Positions 34,214 to 43,373 of a DNA stretch of 64,000 nucleotides are shown piece by piece. Numbering within the stretch: the stretch's first letter is position 1; each line of letters starts with the position of its first letter. This stretch comes from Komagataeibacter medellinensis NBRC 3288 (GTDB lineage: Bacteria > Pseudomonadota > Alphaproteobacteria > Acetobacterales > Acetobacteraceae): contig NC_016037.1 of NCBI RefSeq assembly GCF_000182745.2, positions 1-64,000 on the forward strand, in the 5' to 3' direction. The notes under the pieces are model-generated. The model saw only the letters and a list, made by a program, of their open reading frames with translations, was not told the origin of the DNA and searched no databases. Made by a program: the position numbers and the translations under genes.

Positions 34214-34256
34214 CCTCATACACCATTGCACCGTTGGTGCGGGCGGCTTTGCCGCC
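34214..34256 (-). other. Candidate origin of transfer (oriT) with nic site
   Basis: On the minus strand the hairpin GCACC-AAC-GGTGC (34240-34228) is followed by AATGGTGT|ATGAGG. From memory, the R388 (MOBF) oriT has GCACC-GAAA-GGTGC followed by GTATTGTCT|ATAGCC, so the hairpin and 7 of 9 bases around the nick agree. A second hairpin GGCGGC-TTT-GCCGCC lies at 34242-34256. The predicted nick is between 34220 and 34219. A MOBF relaxase is encoded at 45583. No experiment supports this yet. Confidence 0.5.
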
Positions 34257-34376
34257 AGAGAAGGACACGCGGCAAAGGGTGGGCCTGTAAGGCCTGCCCC
34301 TTCCGAGCAGTTGGTTATGGTGGGTCGCATGATGGGGCCAGATGATGCTTGCAGCCATCGCCCAGGGGAGTCGGCC

Positions 34377-35117
34377 ATGTGCGTCAAATCAGACAACACG
34401 ATCCACGCGAATTTTACGGACGCGGCTCCTCAGAGTGTCCTCGACGGCATACCTTATGCTTTTGGCGGAAAGCTGGTCCGCTCCGTTTTCATCAACGGGT
34501 TCACATGGTTTGTGGCTGACGACGTGGCGCGCGCTCTTGATTACGAAAGCGCGAGGAGTGCGATCAGGTATCTTGATGCAGACGAAGTAGCGAAAGCGTT
34601 CATCGAGACCGAAGGTGGCCCGCAGACCATGCTGATCGTGAGTGAAAGCGGTATCTACCATCTGACGTTCAAGTCCACGAAGCGAAAAGCAAAGGATTTC
34701 CGGAGATGGGTCACGCATGAAGTTTTGCCTCAGATCCGTCGGACAGGAAGCTACGGCAAGAGCGGGATGCGCTCAGACCACGATGAGCCTGCCATGACTG
34801 GTGAAGAGAAGGAACTGCTTTCACGCCTGTCCCATCCGGGACCCCATATGGTCTTCGTGATGCCGGGACAGAAGCCGTATATAGAGGAGGTCGATCCTCG
34901 CGAGTTTATTCGCAACCTCGACCGTCACGATGTCGAAGGGCTGGCTCACGCCATGAACCTGATTGGCTCGGTCTGGAGCATATGTTGTAAAATTGACGGG
35001 GCAATATACGGCTCCGCCGTTCTTCAAAGCGGCGTCGGTCGGCAGCTTGACGATGCTATCCGCATCGGCCTCGACATATCCCGCTGTGTCGTTACTGCCA
35101 TCCGGGAAAAAACGTAG
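34377..35117 (+). CDS. BRO-family (Bro-N) antirepressor-like protein
   Basis: A 246-residue protein with an N-terminal Bro-N DNA-binding domain (FVADDVARALDYESARSAIRYL, then VSESGIYHLTFKSTKRKAKDFRRWVTHEVLPQIRRTGSY split over about residues 50-120). Bro-N proteins are phage and plasmid antirepressors or regulators. The C-terminal half is unassigned. ATG 34377 is chosen; the longer open frame to 34029 would cover the repeats and oriT candidate. The gene ends 10 bp before the IS110 copy 2. Confidence 0.85.
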   Translation: MCVKSDNTIHANFTDAAPQSVLDGIPYAFGGKLVRSVFINGFTWFVADDVARALDYESARSAIRYLDADEVAKAFIETEGGPQTMLIVSESGIYHLTFKSTKRKAKDFRRWVTHEVLPQIRRTGSYGKSGMRSDHDEPAMTGEEKELLSRLSHPGPHMVFVMPGQKPYIEEVDPREFIRNLDRHDVEGLAHAMNLIGSVWSICCKIDGAIYGSAVLQSGVGRQLDDAIRIGLDISRCVVTAIREKT

Positions 35118-35126
35118 TCTTTGCCA

Positions 35127-36582
35127 TCCAGATGGGGTGGACGGCCTCCCTGCGGCATCAATGTGCCATGATGGAGGTTCACTGACCATCAGGAGGAGAC
35201 CGCCCGTATGAAAGCTAGCATAATTGGCCTTGATATTGCCAAATCCGTTTTTCAGGCTCATGGGGCTGACGCAATTGGAAAGTGCGTTTTCAAGCGCAAG
35301 CTTGGTCGCAGTGAAGTTTCAGCATTTTTTGCAAAACTTGACCCATGTGAAGTTGTTCTGGAAGCCTGCGGGTCAGCTCATTACTGGGCACGGGTGATCA
35401 GCAGGATTGGTCATGATGTCAGACTGGTTCCTCCTGATCGGGTCAAATCATTTGTCAAAAAAGGCAAGAAAAATGACGCTGTTGATGCGGCTGCGATCTG
35501 CATGGCGGCGACTCATCCTGATACGATGTGTGTTCCGATCAAGAGCGAAGAGCAGCAAGGTGTCTTGTCACTGCATTCTGCCCGCGCTCTTCTGGTCAAA
35601 CAGCAGACCATGCTGAGTAATGCGTTACGGGCTCTTGCTTCCGAGTTCGGGCTGATAGCCCCTCTGGGCACACGCCATCTGCCAGAACTGATGGCAAAAA
35701 TAGAGACATCAGCCGACCTGCCTGCTGCCATGAAGCAGAGTGCCATGTTGTTATTTGAGCATTATGAAAAGGTCGCTCAGAGCATTGATGCTTTGGAAGT
35801 GCAGATCCGGGCGCGTGCAAAAAGCGATGACGATGCGCGTCGGTTGATGACCATCCCTGGGGTCGGTCCTATAACGGCTTCTCTGATTGTCGCCTCGGTC
35901 GCGGATATTGGCTCTTTCGCCTCTGCGCGCCATTTTGCCGCCTGGCTGGGGCTTGTGCCTCGTCAGCATTCTACCGGCGGTAAAACCCGTCTGGGAAGGA
36001 TTACCAAAACGGGCAATCGGCAGATAAGAACGTTGCTGGTTCTTGGTGCGACGGCCATGCTTCATCGTGCCCATAAGTGGGATAGCGCTGCGGGTCAGTG
36101 GCTATGCGAACTCATGGCGCGTCGTCCAAGGCGTCTGGCAACAGTTGCACTTGCCAATAAAATGGCTCGTATCATCTGGGCGTTGTTGTCACGTAAAGAG
36201 ATCTATCGTCCGGCTGGTGTCAGTGTTTCAGCAGGCTGACCTGCACCAGCAGAACGATGGACACCGGAGCTTGCTCCGGTAGATCCGGCAGTATGTACGA
36301 ACCGACGTGATGGGAAGACAGTCATTCAGCAACAGTTCAGGCCATACCGTTCGACCGTCTGTGCCCCTGAGCACGTGATACCAGATTGGTGCCTGACACG
36401 TGAGCGCACACCCATGATGGCCAGCGCATAAAGTCGCATAAACAGGCCGGACATAAGAGCGCATCTGACCGGGTCTTCACGTTAAATCGGTATTCATCAT
36501 CCAGCCGGTAGAATAATACGTTTTAGAAATGACATCGGGAGAACAATGTGAGGTATTGCGCTTAAACGGCCGTCCACATAAG
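35127..36582 (+). mobile_element. IS110-family insertion sequence, copy 2
   Basis: A diverged relative of the element at 13478-14933. Inverted repeats GTGGACGGCC (35137-35146) and GGCCGTCCAC (36568-36577) are identical to copy 1, and both flanking segments TCCAGATGGG and ATAAG are shared, which sets the ends. The non-coding 3' third (36240-36570) is also clearly related between copies. The transposase is intact. Confidence 0.85.
35208..36239 (+). CDS. IS110-family transposase
   Basis: A 343-residue DEDD-type transposase starting MKASIIGLDIAKSVFQ, with KKNDAVDAAAI and LGLVPRQHSTGGKTRLG blocks. It is the same length as copy 1 but with many substitutions, so the two were acquired separately or long ago. 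All conserved blocks are present. Confidence 0.92.
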   Translation: MKASIIGLDIAKSVFQAHGADAIGKCVFKRKLGRSEVSAFFAKLDPCEVVLEACGSAHYWARVISRIGHDVRLVPPDRVKSFVKKGKKNDAVDAAAICMAATHPDTMCVPIKSEEQQGVLSLHSARALLVKQQTMLSNALRALASEFGLIAPLGTRHLPELMAKIETSADLPAAMKQSAMLLFEHYEKVAQSIDALEVQIRARAKSDDDARRLMTIPGVGPITASLIVASVADIGSFASARHFAAWLGLVPRQHSTGGKTRLGRITKTGNRQIRTLLVLGATAMLHRAHKWDSAAGQWLCELMARRPRRLATVALANKMARIIWALLSRKEIYRPAGVSVSAG

Positions 36583-36750
36583 GCCGTCGAGGTGGTTGCT
36601 GATTCGCATCCAGAAGGCGGCGTCGTCTGCCAGGCCGGCCTCGACGCAGCGTCCGATATGATGTCGCGCGCGTTCCCTGGCGCTTGGCAGCCCGTATTCG
36701 CGCAGGAGGGCTACCATCATGGCGTCCGGATCCACGGCGTCATGGGCGTG
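36578..36750 (-). pseudogene. Fragment of an unidentified gene on the minus strand
   Basis: Reading the minus strand gives an open segment with protein-like composition (MMVALLREYGLPSARERARH, then CVEAGLADDAAFWMRI and a final HLDGL) that runs into the end of IS110 copy 2. It has no clear start and is followed by hemagglutinin sequence, so it is a truncated leftover. Low confidence. Confidence 0.35.
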
Positions 36751-37606
36751 CGTGTTTGCTGTTGCGCGACACCACGCTGGTGGCAGGGCAGGGGATCACG
36801 CTGGGTTCGGTTGCAGCGAGCGCGTCCCAGGACATCGAACAGCATGATTACAGTCACCGCGCGGCCGAGACGGAGAATTTCGGGGCGTCGGTCAGCACAG
36901 GCGGGCTAACCGGCCACTTCGCCACCGCGATCGGTGCGGGCATGGCGGCCAATGCCGGTGGGCTGCTGGGGTCGCGACCCATCAGGATGCCAGCTTGCTC
37001 GCGCCGTCGGCGATCGGGTCGAACGTGCAGATTGCAGTCGGCAGTGCCAGCGGTGACCTCTCCCACGCGGCCTCCACGTCCAGCCATCCGCTGACCAACA
37101 CCTTCGGCGCCTAGCAGATATAGAACGAGTTGCAGGTCCAGTAGGTCGGATCGCAGGTCGTGGGACAGGTCGGGGGAATGGTTTCGGATGCGCTGCACAG
37201 CAAGGGCGTAGCAGGGTTTGACGAGACCAACTGGAAGGACAATTACGGTCGTATCCTGATGGAGGCGGCCGGCAATGCAGGCGTGGCGGCACTTGGTCAT
37301 GGCAATGTGGCCGCGGCTGGTATTGGTACGGCGTCTGCAGGCATTGCGACTTCTGCCATCCTGCCCAGCGCGGTAGCGTGGGCCGTCAGCGAAACGAAGG
37401 ATCGGGATACAGAGATAGCCCTGGCCAATATCATTACCAACACGGTCGCCTCTGCTGCCGGGGCAGCGGGCGGTCTGGCTGCCGGGGGATCGACATCGAT
37501 TGATGCACTGACGGGGGCCGCCGCGGCGTCAGCCATTCAGCAGAACAACATGAGCCAGCAGATGGCCGTAGCTGTTGAAATAGCGGAAATCGCGAGCAAA
37601 GTCCTA

Positions 37607-38461
37607 GGGCGTGTCGTCAGTTAATTCCGATGATGGCGGAAACGAGTTGCACTGCTGCGAGGAATGTTGACTTCGGCTTGTCGTAGCGTGTTGCAATGCC
37701 TCTGAACTGCTTCAATCTGGCAAAGAAGCGTTCAATGATGTTTCTGTTTTTGTAGAGCTGGAAGCTGATTTTCCGTGGATTGCGTCGGTTTTTCCTTGAA
37801 GGGATAACCAGTGTAATCTGCCGTTCTTCGATCTTTTCGACAAGCGGATCGGCGTCATAAGCCTTGTCGGCGATAAAGGCTTTGGGATCGACCTCATCCA
37901 GCAGGGGGGCTGCTTCCGTGATGTCCGCTCTCTGCCCGGGCGTCAGGGACAGGGCGACCGCCTTTCCTGCGGCATCGACAATGGCGTGGATTTTCGAAGT
38001 CAGTCCACCACGGGACCGCCCGATGGCCTGATCTGTGCCCCTTGTTTACGGGCACCCGCACTGTGCTGGTGCGCCCGGACAATCGTGCTGTCGATCATCA
38101 TGTAGTCGTTGTCGCGATCGGCGGCCAGATGCCGGAAAATCCGTTCGATCACGCCGCCTTCGCACCAGCGACGCAGTCGCCGGTGAACGTTCTTCCAGTC
38201 CCCGAACCGGGCAGGCAGGTCACGCCACGGAATGCCGGCACGGTAACGATACAGAACCGCTTCCACAAACAGACGGTTATCGGCAGCCGTTCCGCCGACA
38301 TGGCCTTCACGACCCGGGAGAAGATCTTTTATCCGTTTCCACTGGCTGTCACTCAGGCCATATCGTCGCATTCATTCTCTCCCTGAAAACAGAGAGAAAA
38401 CATCACAGATCAAACGGGAGTACAAGCCTCATAGCGCCAGATGCTAAATGACGACACGCCC
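37607..38461 (-). mobile_element. IS5-family element in hemagglutinin module 1
   Basis: An 855-bp element with terminal repeats GGGCGTGTCGTCA and TGACGACACGCCC, flanked by TA on each side (37605-37606 and 38462-38463). It inserted into the CTAG duplication made by the neighbouring IS701-type element, so it is the younger of the two. Confidence 0.85.
37617..38371 (-). CDS. IS5-family transposase in two frames
   Basis: OrfA (38371 to 38000) begins MRRYGLSDSQWKRIKDLLPG and has the first DDE aspartate in MMIDSTIVRAHQHSAG. OrfB continues in the -1 frame (AIGRSRGGLTSKIHAIVDAAG ... ADKAYDADPLVEKI ... NIIERFFARLKQFR) to the stop at 37617. Such IS5 elements make the transposase by -1 frameshifting. 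The junction near AAACAAGGGGCA lacks a canonical slippery heptamer, so activity is uncertain. Confidence 0.82.
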
Positions 38462-38464
38462 TAG

Positions 38465-39875
38465 CACTACAGTTGCATTTTGTGTTGAGTTCTGAATCTA
38501 TGGGTAACCATGATTCAGGATATGATGAGTGGCGGTACGTCTGTTGAAGAGACGCTGGAATTATGGGCGCGCTCGCTTCGGTCCGCCAAGGATCGGATGG
38601 CGCCGCTGTTCACGCAAAAACGTGTCGTAGATTCGGCCTGTGCTTTTCTTGATGTTTTGATTGGCAATGAACCACGCAAGACGGGATGGATGCGAGCGGA
38701 AGCCGCAGGAGATCCTGGTCCATGGCGGCAGCAGGCGCTTCTGGGACGCGGGCACTGGGATGCCGATGCCCTTCGTGACGTCGTCAGGGATTATGTGATT
38801 GAGCATCTGGGCACTGAAGAGGGCGTGCTGGTCATTGATGAGACCGGTTTTCTGAAGAAGGGTCAGGCGTCCTGCGGTGTGGGGCGGCAGTATACGGGAT
38901 CTGCCGGCAAGATCACGAACTGCCAGATTGGTGTGTTTGGCGCTTATGTTTCGGAACGGGGGCATGCCTTTATTGACCGCGCCCTGTATCTCCCGAAAGA
39001 CTGGACATCAAAGCCTGAGCGTCTGAAGCGGGCCCACGTTCCCGATGACGTGGTGTTTGCAACCAAACCGGCGTTAGCCTCGATGATGATTGAGCGAAGT
39101 ATTGAGGCCGGTGTGCCGTTCCGCTGGGTTGCAGCAGACAGCGTGTATGGCGTGGGCGACGTAGAACGCACGCTTCGCCGGGCAGGAATTGGATATGTGC
39201 TTGGGGTCAAGGGCAATCACTGGTTCGGATCATGGGCAACGGAACCGCTGATTGCCGGAGAGGCGAAAGATATTGCAGCAGGACTGCCAGACCAGGCCTG
39301 GCGTCGTCTGTCAGCGGGGCACGGCACAAAAGGTGAGCGACTTTATGACTGGGCGTATCTTCCGCTTGCTGATCTGGATGCTGAAGAATTTGACTGCCCT
39401 ATAGCCGGACCATGGACACGTGGCCTGTTGATCCGCCGAAACATCGCTGACGGGGACCTTGCCTATTTTACGACCTGGAGCCCGAAAGGGACAACCACGC
39501 AGGAACTGGTGAACGTTGAAGGGACGCGCTGGAGGATCGAAGAAGGGTTCGAGACGGCCAAAAACGAATTTGGTCTTGATCATAACGAGACCCGCTCCTG
39601 GCATGGTTGGCATCGGCACGTCTCTCTGGTCATGCTGGCCTATGCCGTCATGGCCAGTGTCCGTTACCAGGCAAACTCACTGAAACCGAAAAAAACACAA
39701 CTCAGAACACGACAGTCCTTGTCCGCTGGTCCATTCAGGAGATCAGGCGCCTCGTCGTAAAACTTGCACAACGCAGACTACCCGTCTCTCACATCCTCAG
39801 ATGGTCCGTCTTTCGACGAACGCATCAGGCCAGTGCTATCCGCGCTCACTCACGACACAAAATGCAACTGTAGTG
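38465..39875 (+). mobile_element. IS701-family element in hemagglutinin module 1
   Basis: A 1411-bp element with terminal repeats CACTACAGTTGCATTTTGTG and its complement, flanked by CTAG duplications (38461-38464 and 39876-39879). A 4-bp YTAR target duplication is characteristic of the IS701 family. Confidence 0.88.
38510..39873 (+). CDS. IS701-family transposase, C-terminus frameshifted
   Basis: A DDE transposase: VLVIDETGFLKKG and WVAADSVYGVGDVERTLR carry the first acidic residues and WRIEEGFETAKNEFGLDH the last. The main frame stops at 39760. The usual C-terminus (LVRWSIQEIRRLVVKLAQRR ... AHSRHKMQL) is in the -1 frame and ends at 39873. The shift falls at an A7 run near 39692. It is either a true inactivating deletion, transcript slippage, or a sequencing error. 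Confidence 0.85.
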
Positions 39876-40437
39876 CTAGAAGGCGTGCCCAATCCCATCG
39901 TGAAGGGCGTTGGTGTCGTGCTGGATGTCAGTACGGCCATATATGTCGCTCACGATGCGCTGGCCAATCACTTGCCGGACGGAAAAGGGACGACGGTTCA
40001 TTCTGAGAATAACGAGGCAATAGACAATTCACCGCCGTCTGGGAGTGGTGGTGTTGCATCTTCAAGAAGTAGCGGAAGTGCAACTCCGGAGCCCGAAGGT
40101 GAGGAGCCTCCCCAAGACGAATACAAGACGTCAGATCCAACAAAACAGCTCTTAGACACCGGAAAATTACTTGATCCAAGTGATAAAGCTGGCGAGCTTA
40201 TCCGGGCTGGCCGGGCTTTACAAAAGCATGGCGGACGAAGGGGATCGGCATTTCCTGCCCCGAAAAGAAATCCAGCAGCAATTAACGCGGCTGGGCAAGC
40301 AGAACTAGATGCCATACTTAATGACACACATAAAACGATTAACAACGGGAACAGATTTGGAGGAAAAGATGTGACGCAGGTGACGGCCGAGGAGCACGCT
40401 TCGATGCTAACGGTATATTTAGAGGATTTCTAGAACC

Positions 40438-40685
40438 ATGAAGTTTGATTTTTCTGGATCAATAATAGAAACAAAAATATTCAGTGATTCTGAGTATGAC
40501 AATATAGTTTGTGAGATATACATTGACGGAGTATATATATGTCTTTTGTCTACGGACGACGGAATAGAGAAAATTAGTATAGTATTTCCTGATTGTAAGG
40601 AGGAATGTAAAAAAACAAAGTGAAATATGACACATTCGTCTTCGCATTATCTGTAGCAAAAAAAGATATTTTAAATAAGTTCTGA
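40438..40685 (+). CDS. Probable immunity protein for toxin 1 (frameshifted end)
   Basis: A small AT-rich gene whose ATG overlaps the restored toxin stop (ATGA), the usual toxin-immunity coupling. The main frame stops at 40623 after 61 residues. One additional base in the A7 run near 40609 would extend it to 40685 with the coherent end VKYDTFVFALSVAKKDILNKF split by that shift, giving about 82 residues. It is acidic and Ile/Val-rich, as immunity proteins often are. The family is not recognised. Confidence 0.6.
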
Positions 40686-42187
40686 ATTTTCTGAGTCTTA
40701 TTTTAAAAAGTGCGGGGTATAAAATAACATCGACCTGAACGCGGTGAAGTCCAATATTGGGTTTGACCTCGAGAAGTCGAGCACGACGCTGACGACGGGC
40801 ACGGTGCAGGGTTCGACGGCGGCGGCGGGCAACACGCTGGCCGTGACCGCGACATGCGGCGTGCCGACCGACAGCCAGTCGGGCAATATCGTGGCGCCGG
40901 CGTCCCAGCTTTCGGGGCAGGTGACGCTGCAGGCGGGATATGACACGACGCACGAGGTCGCCAGCTCGAAATCGATCGAGGCGAGCGTGGGGGCTTCGGC
41001 CAGCATCGGCACGAAAGGGGCCGGTGTCAGCATTGAGGGCGAATTCGGCGCCTCGAAGACCAACACCAATGCCGCGTCCAGCACGGCGGTGGACAGCACG
41101 GTCAGCGGCACGGACAACGTCACCATCGCCAACGCGACCGGCGCGACAACCCTGAACGGGGCGGAGATCAGCGGCAAATCGATTGATGTCGCGACGAAAG
41201 ACCTGACCATCACCACGGCGCAGGACACGTCGGGCTACAATTCGAAGACCACGGGCATTGACGCCAGCTTCTCGGTCCCGGTCTGGGGCGCGGGTGACAT
41301 CGGGGGCAGCGCGAGTTTCAGTTACACGACCGTCAAGGACAGCTATGCCTCGACCGAGGCGACGCAGTCCGGGCTGTATGCGGGCAGTGGCGGTCTTGAT
41401 GTTACGGCGAGTGGCACGACGACCCTGAACGGGGGCGTGATCGAAAGCACGGCGGCGGCCGCGCTCAACCAGCTGTCCACGGGCACGCTGGTGGCCAATG
41501 GCATCGCCAACCATGCCGACGCCACGGCGAAGACGATGGTCTATCAGGCCAACGTTATGAATCCCGAAGGGGCTACGGGCGGGGGAACCGGCAGCTTCGC
41601 CACCGCGATTGGCACGGGCATGGCGGCCAATGCCGGTGGCCTGCTGGGGGCCGCGACCCATCAGGACGCCAGTTCGGTCACGCAGTCGGCCATCGGCTCG
41701 AACGTGCAGATCGCAGCCGGCAGCACCAGTGGCGACCTCTCCCGCTCGCCCTCCACGTCCAGCCATCCGCTGACCAACACCTTCGACGCCCAGCAGATGC
41801 AGAACGACCTGCAGATCCAACAGGTCGTGGGACAGGTCGGCGACATGGTCTCGACCGGTCTGGAGTCCGTTGACAAAAACGCTTTTGGAGAAGATGGCGC
41901 GGGCCGGACTGGACTTGAAGCCGTAGGTAACGCCGTCGGCGCCACATTAGGACATGGCAACGTTCTGGGGGAGGCGGTTGGTGCCGCGTTGTCTCGAGCT
42001 TTATACAAACTGACTGATCCGATCGTGGTTTCGATGGCGAACAGCCTGTTTCTGGATGATCCCGATGCCCAGAAGACATTCGTCGGCGTCCTGACCAACA
42101 GCCCGGCTTCAGGAGAAGGGGCATTGGGCGGTATGATCGGCGGTGCGACTGCAGTGGGTAAAAAACGTGCTGGGACTGCAAGGATTA

Positions 42188-43030
42188 GGGCCTGTTAGGG
42201 CTTGATCCAGTCTGCTGCGGCAGCGATGTGGATGACCGCGAGGAACGACGTTGCTGTTTTTTCATATCTGGTTGCGACAGCGCGCCACTCCTTGAGGCGA
42301 GCCCAGAGGTTCTCAACGAGATGCCGACACCGATAGGCCCATTTCGGGCAGGCGACCGGGCCATCGCGTCGTTTCGCGGGAATGGCTGGCCGTGCTCCCA
42401 TGTCCCATATCCGTTCACGCATGGCGTTCGACGCGTAGCCCTTGTCCGCTACTACCCACAGGGGAGTGGCGGGAAGGCTGTCGAGCATGGCTGGTGCCAG
42501 AGACAGTTCATGAGCCTGTCCAGGGGCCAGCGCAAAACCGAAGGCTTTTCCATGTCCATCAGCGATCACGCAGACTTTTGTGCCATAGCCGCCGCGAGAG
42601 CGGCCAAGTGCTTCACGATGGTCTCGCTCTTCGAAAGAGGCCCCTTTTTTTGGGCTCCCGCCGCTTTGTGGTGAGCCCTGATGTTTGTGCCATCCAGAAA
42701 AGTCATTCCGAATGCCACTCCCTGTTGTTCCTGAACCAGTGCGAGCAGCCGCTCCCATACGCCGAGCTTCGCCCAGCGGATGAAAAGCTGCGCAGCCCGC
42801 CACCACGGACCCAGTTCAGCGGGGATACTCCGCCATTTCGCGCCATTCTCATGACGCCAGAAAATCGCTGCTATCGTCCGCCGCAGATCATGTGGCGGCG
42901 TCTTGCCCCTCGGGCGAACCTCCTCAATCAGAGGTTCCCAGATCGCCCATGTCTCGTCCGTAAAGGTGCCTGTTCTGTCTCCTTCTTCCATCCCTACAAT
43001 ATGGGAAGAAATTCAAGATCTAACAGGCCC
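42188..43030 (-). mobile_element. 843-bp IS5-family element, copy 1 (minus)
   Basis: Terminal repeats GGGCCTGTTAG and CTAACAGGCCC, flanked by TA (42186-42187, 43031-43032). It is almost identical to the copy at 43374-44216 in opposite orientation (two amino-acid-changing differences seen), so transposition was recent. Confidence 0.9.
42195..42991 (-). CDS. IS5-family transposase (OrfA/OrfB, copy 1)
   Basis: OrfA (42991 to 42566) has the family start EEGDRTGTFTDETWAIWEPL and the aspartate in TFLDGTNIRAHHKAAG. OrfB in the -1 frame has RSRGGYGTKVCVIADGHGKA, VVADKGYASNAMRERIWDMG and RCRHLVENLWARLKEWRAVA, ending at 42195. The frames switch at A-AAA-AAG, the canonical -1 slippery heptamer, so a fused transposase is expected. 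Confidence 0.88.
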
Positions 43031-43373
43031 TAATGGAAATAAGAATGCTGTACCTGTTATCGTATTACGTGCACCATGAGGTTATAAAATGTCAGTATTT
43101 AAGAATGATATCCTAGCATTATGCCGGGAGGCTATTGAAGGATATGATGGTTGGGAGTTCGTATCCGACCAGTTTAGGAATAAATCTCTAAAGCATACGA
43201 CTTTATTCGTCGATCCAGGACTTCGGTTTGATCGGGTTGGCCCTCTGGGAGAAGTAATGCCTTTTCCTGTGCTATTTCTAGATAATAAAAAAACAATGCG
43301 GATATATAAAAAAATACTAGGAACTTCTGTCCATACATCGCGCGTAACGTTTTCGGAAATCAGAGGCTCACTA

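Larger units (their letters stand above)
36757..40440 (+). pseudogene. CdiA/hemagglutinin-like toxin module 1, broken by two IS
   Basis: Fragments of a filamentous-hemagglutinin-type protein: GQGITLGSVAASASQDIEQ (36784 on), ATAIGAGMAANAGGLLG, then frameshifts and stops up to about 37160, and an open frame to 37620. Deleting the two nested insertions (37607-39875) joins ...EIASKVL to EGVPNPIVKGVGVVLDV in frame. The C-terminal toxin region follows, with a one-base deletion near 40381; the shifted frame reads GDGRGARFDANGIFRGFLEP and stops at 40441, overlapping the immunity gene start. It is a typical polymorphic-toxin C-terminus. The module is certainly not expressed as one protein now. Confidence 0.7.
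40744..43077 (+). pseudogene. CdiA/hemagglutinin-like module 2, broken by an IS
   Basis: C-terminal part of a hemagglutinin-repeat (FHA-2-like) protein: SNIGFDLEKSSTTLTTGT, VTLQAGYDTTHEVASSKSIE, ATTLNGAEISGKSIDVATKD, GIANHADATAKTMVYQANVM, ATAIGTGMAANAGGLLGAAT and the FLDDPDAQKTF region. No start or secretion domain is present, so it is an orphan 3' module. An IS5-family copy at 42188-43030 interrupts it; across the insertion the frame continues as ARI-NGNKNAVPVIVLRAP and stops at 43077, just before immunity gene 2. Confidence 0.72.

Noticed and set aside
34029-34376. Longer N-terminus for the Bro-N gene
   Set aside because: It would translate the tandem repeats and the oriT candidate; the Bro-N domain is complete from 34377.
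39685-39700. Programmed -1 frameshift in the IS701 transposase
   Set aside because: The zero frame reads CCG-AAA-AAA-ACA, which is not a good slippery heptamer, and this family normally uses one frame. Mutation or sequencing error is likelier.
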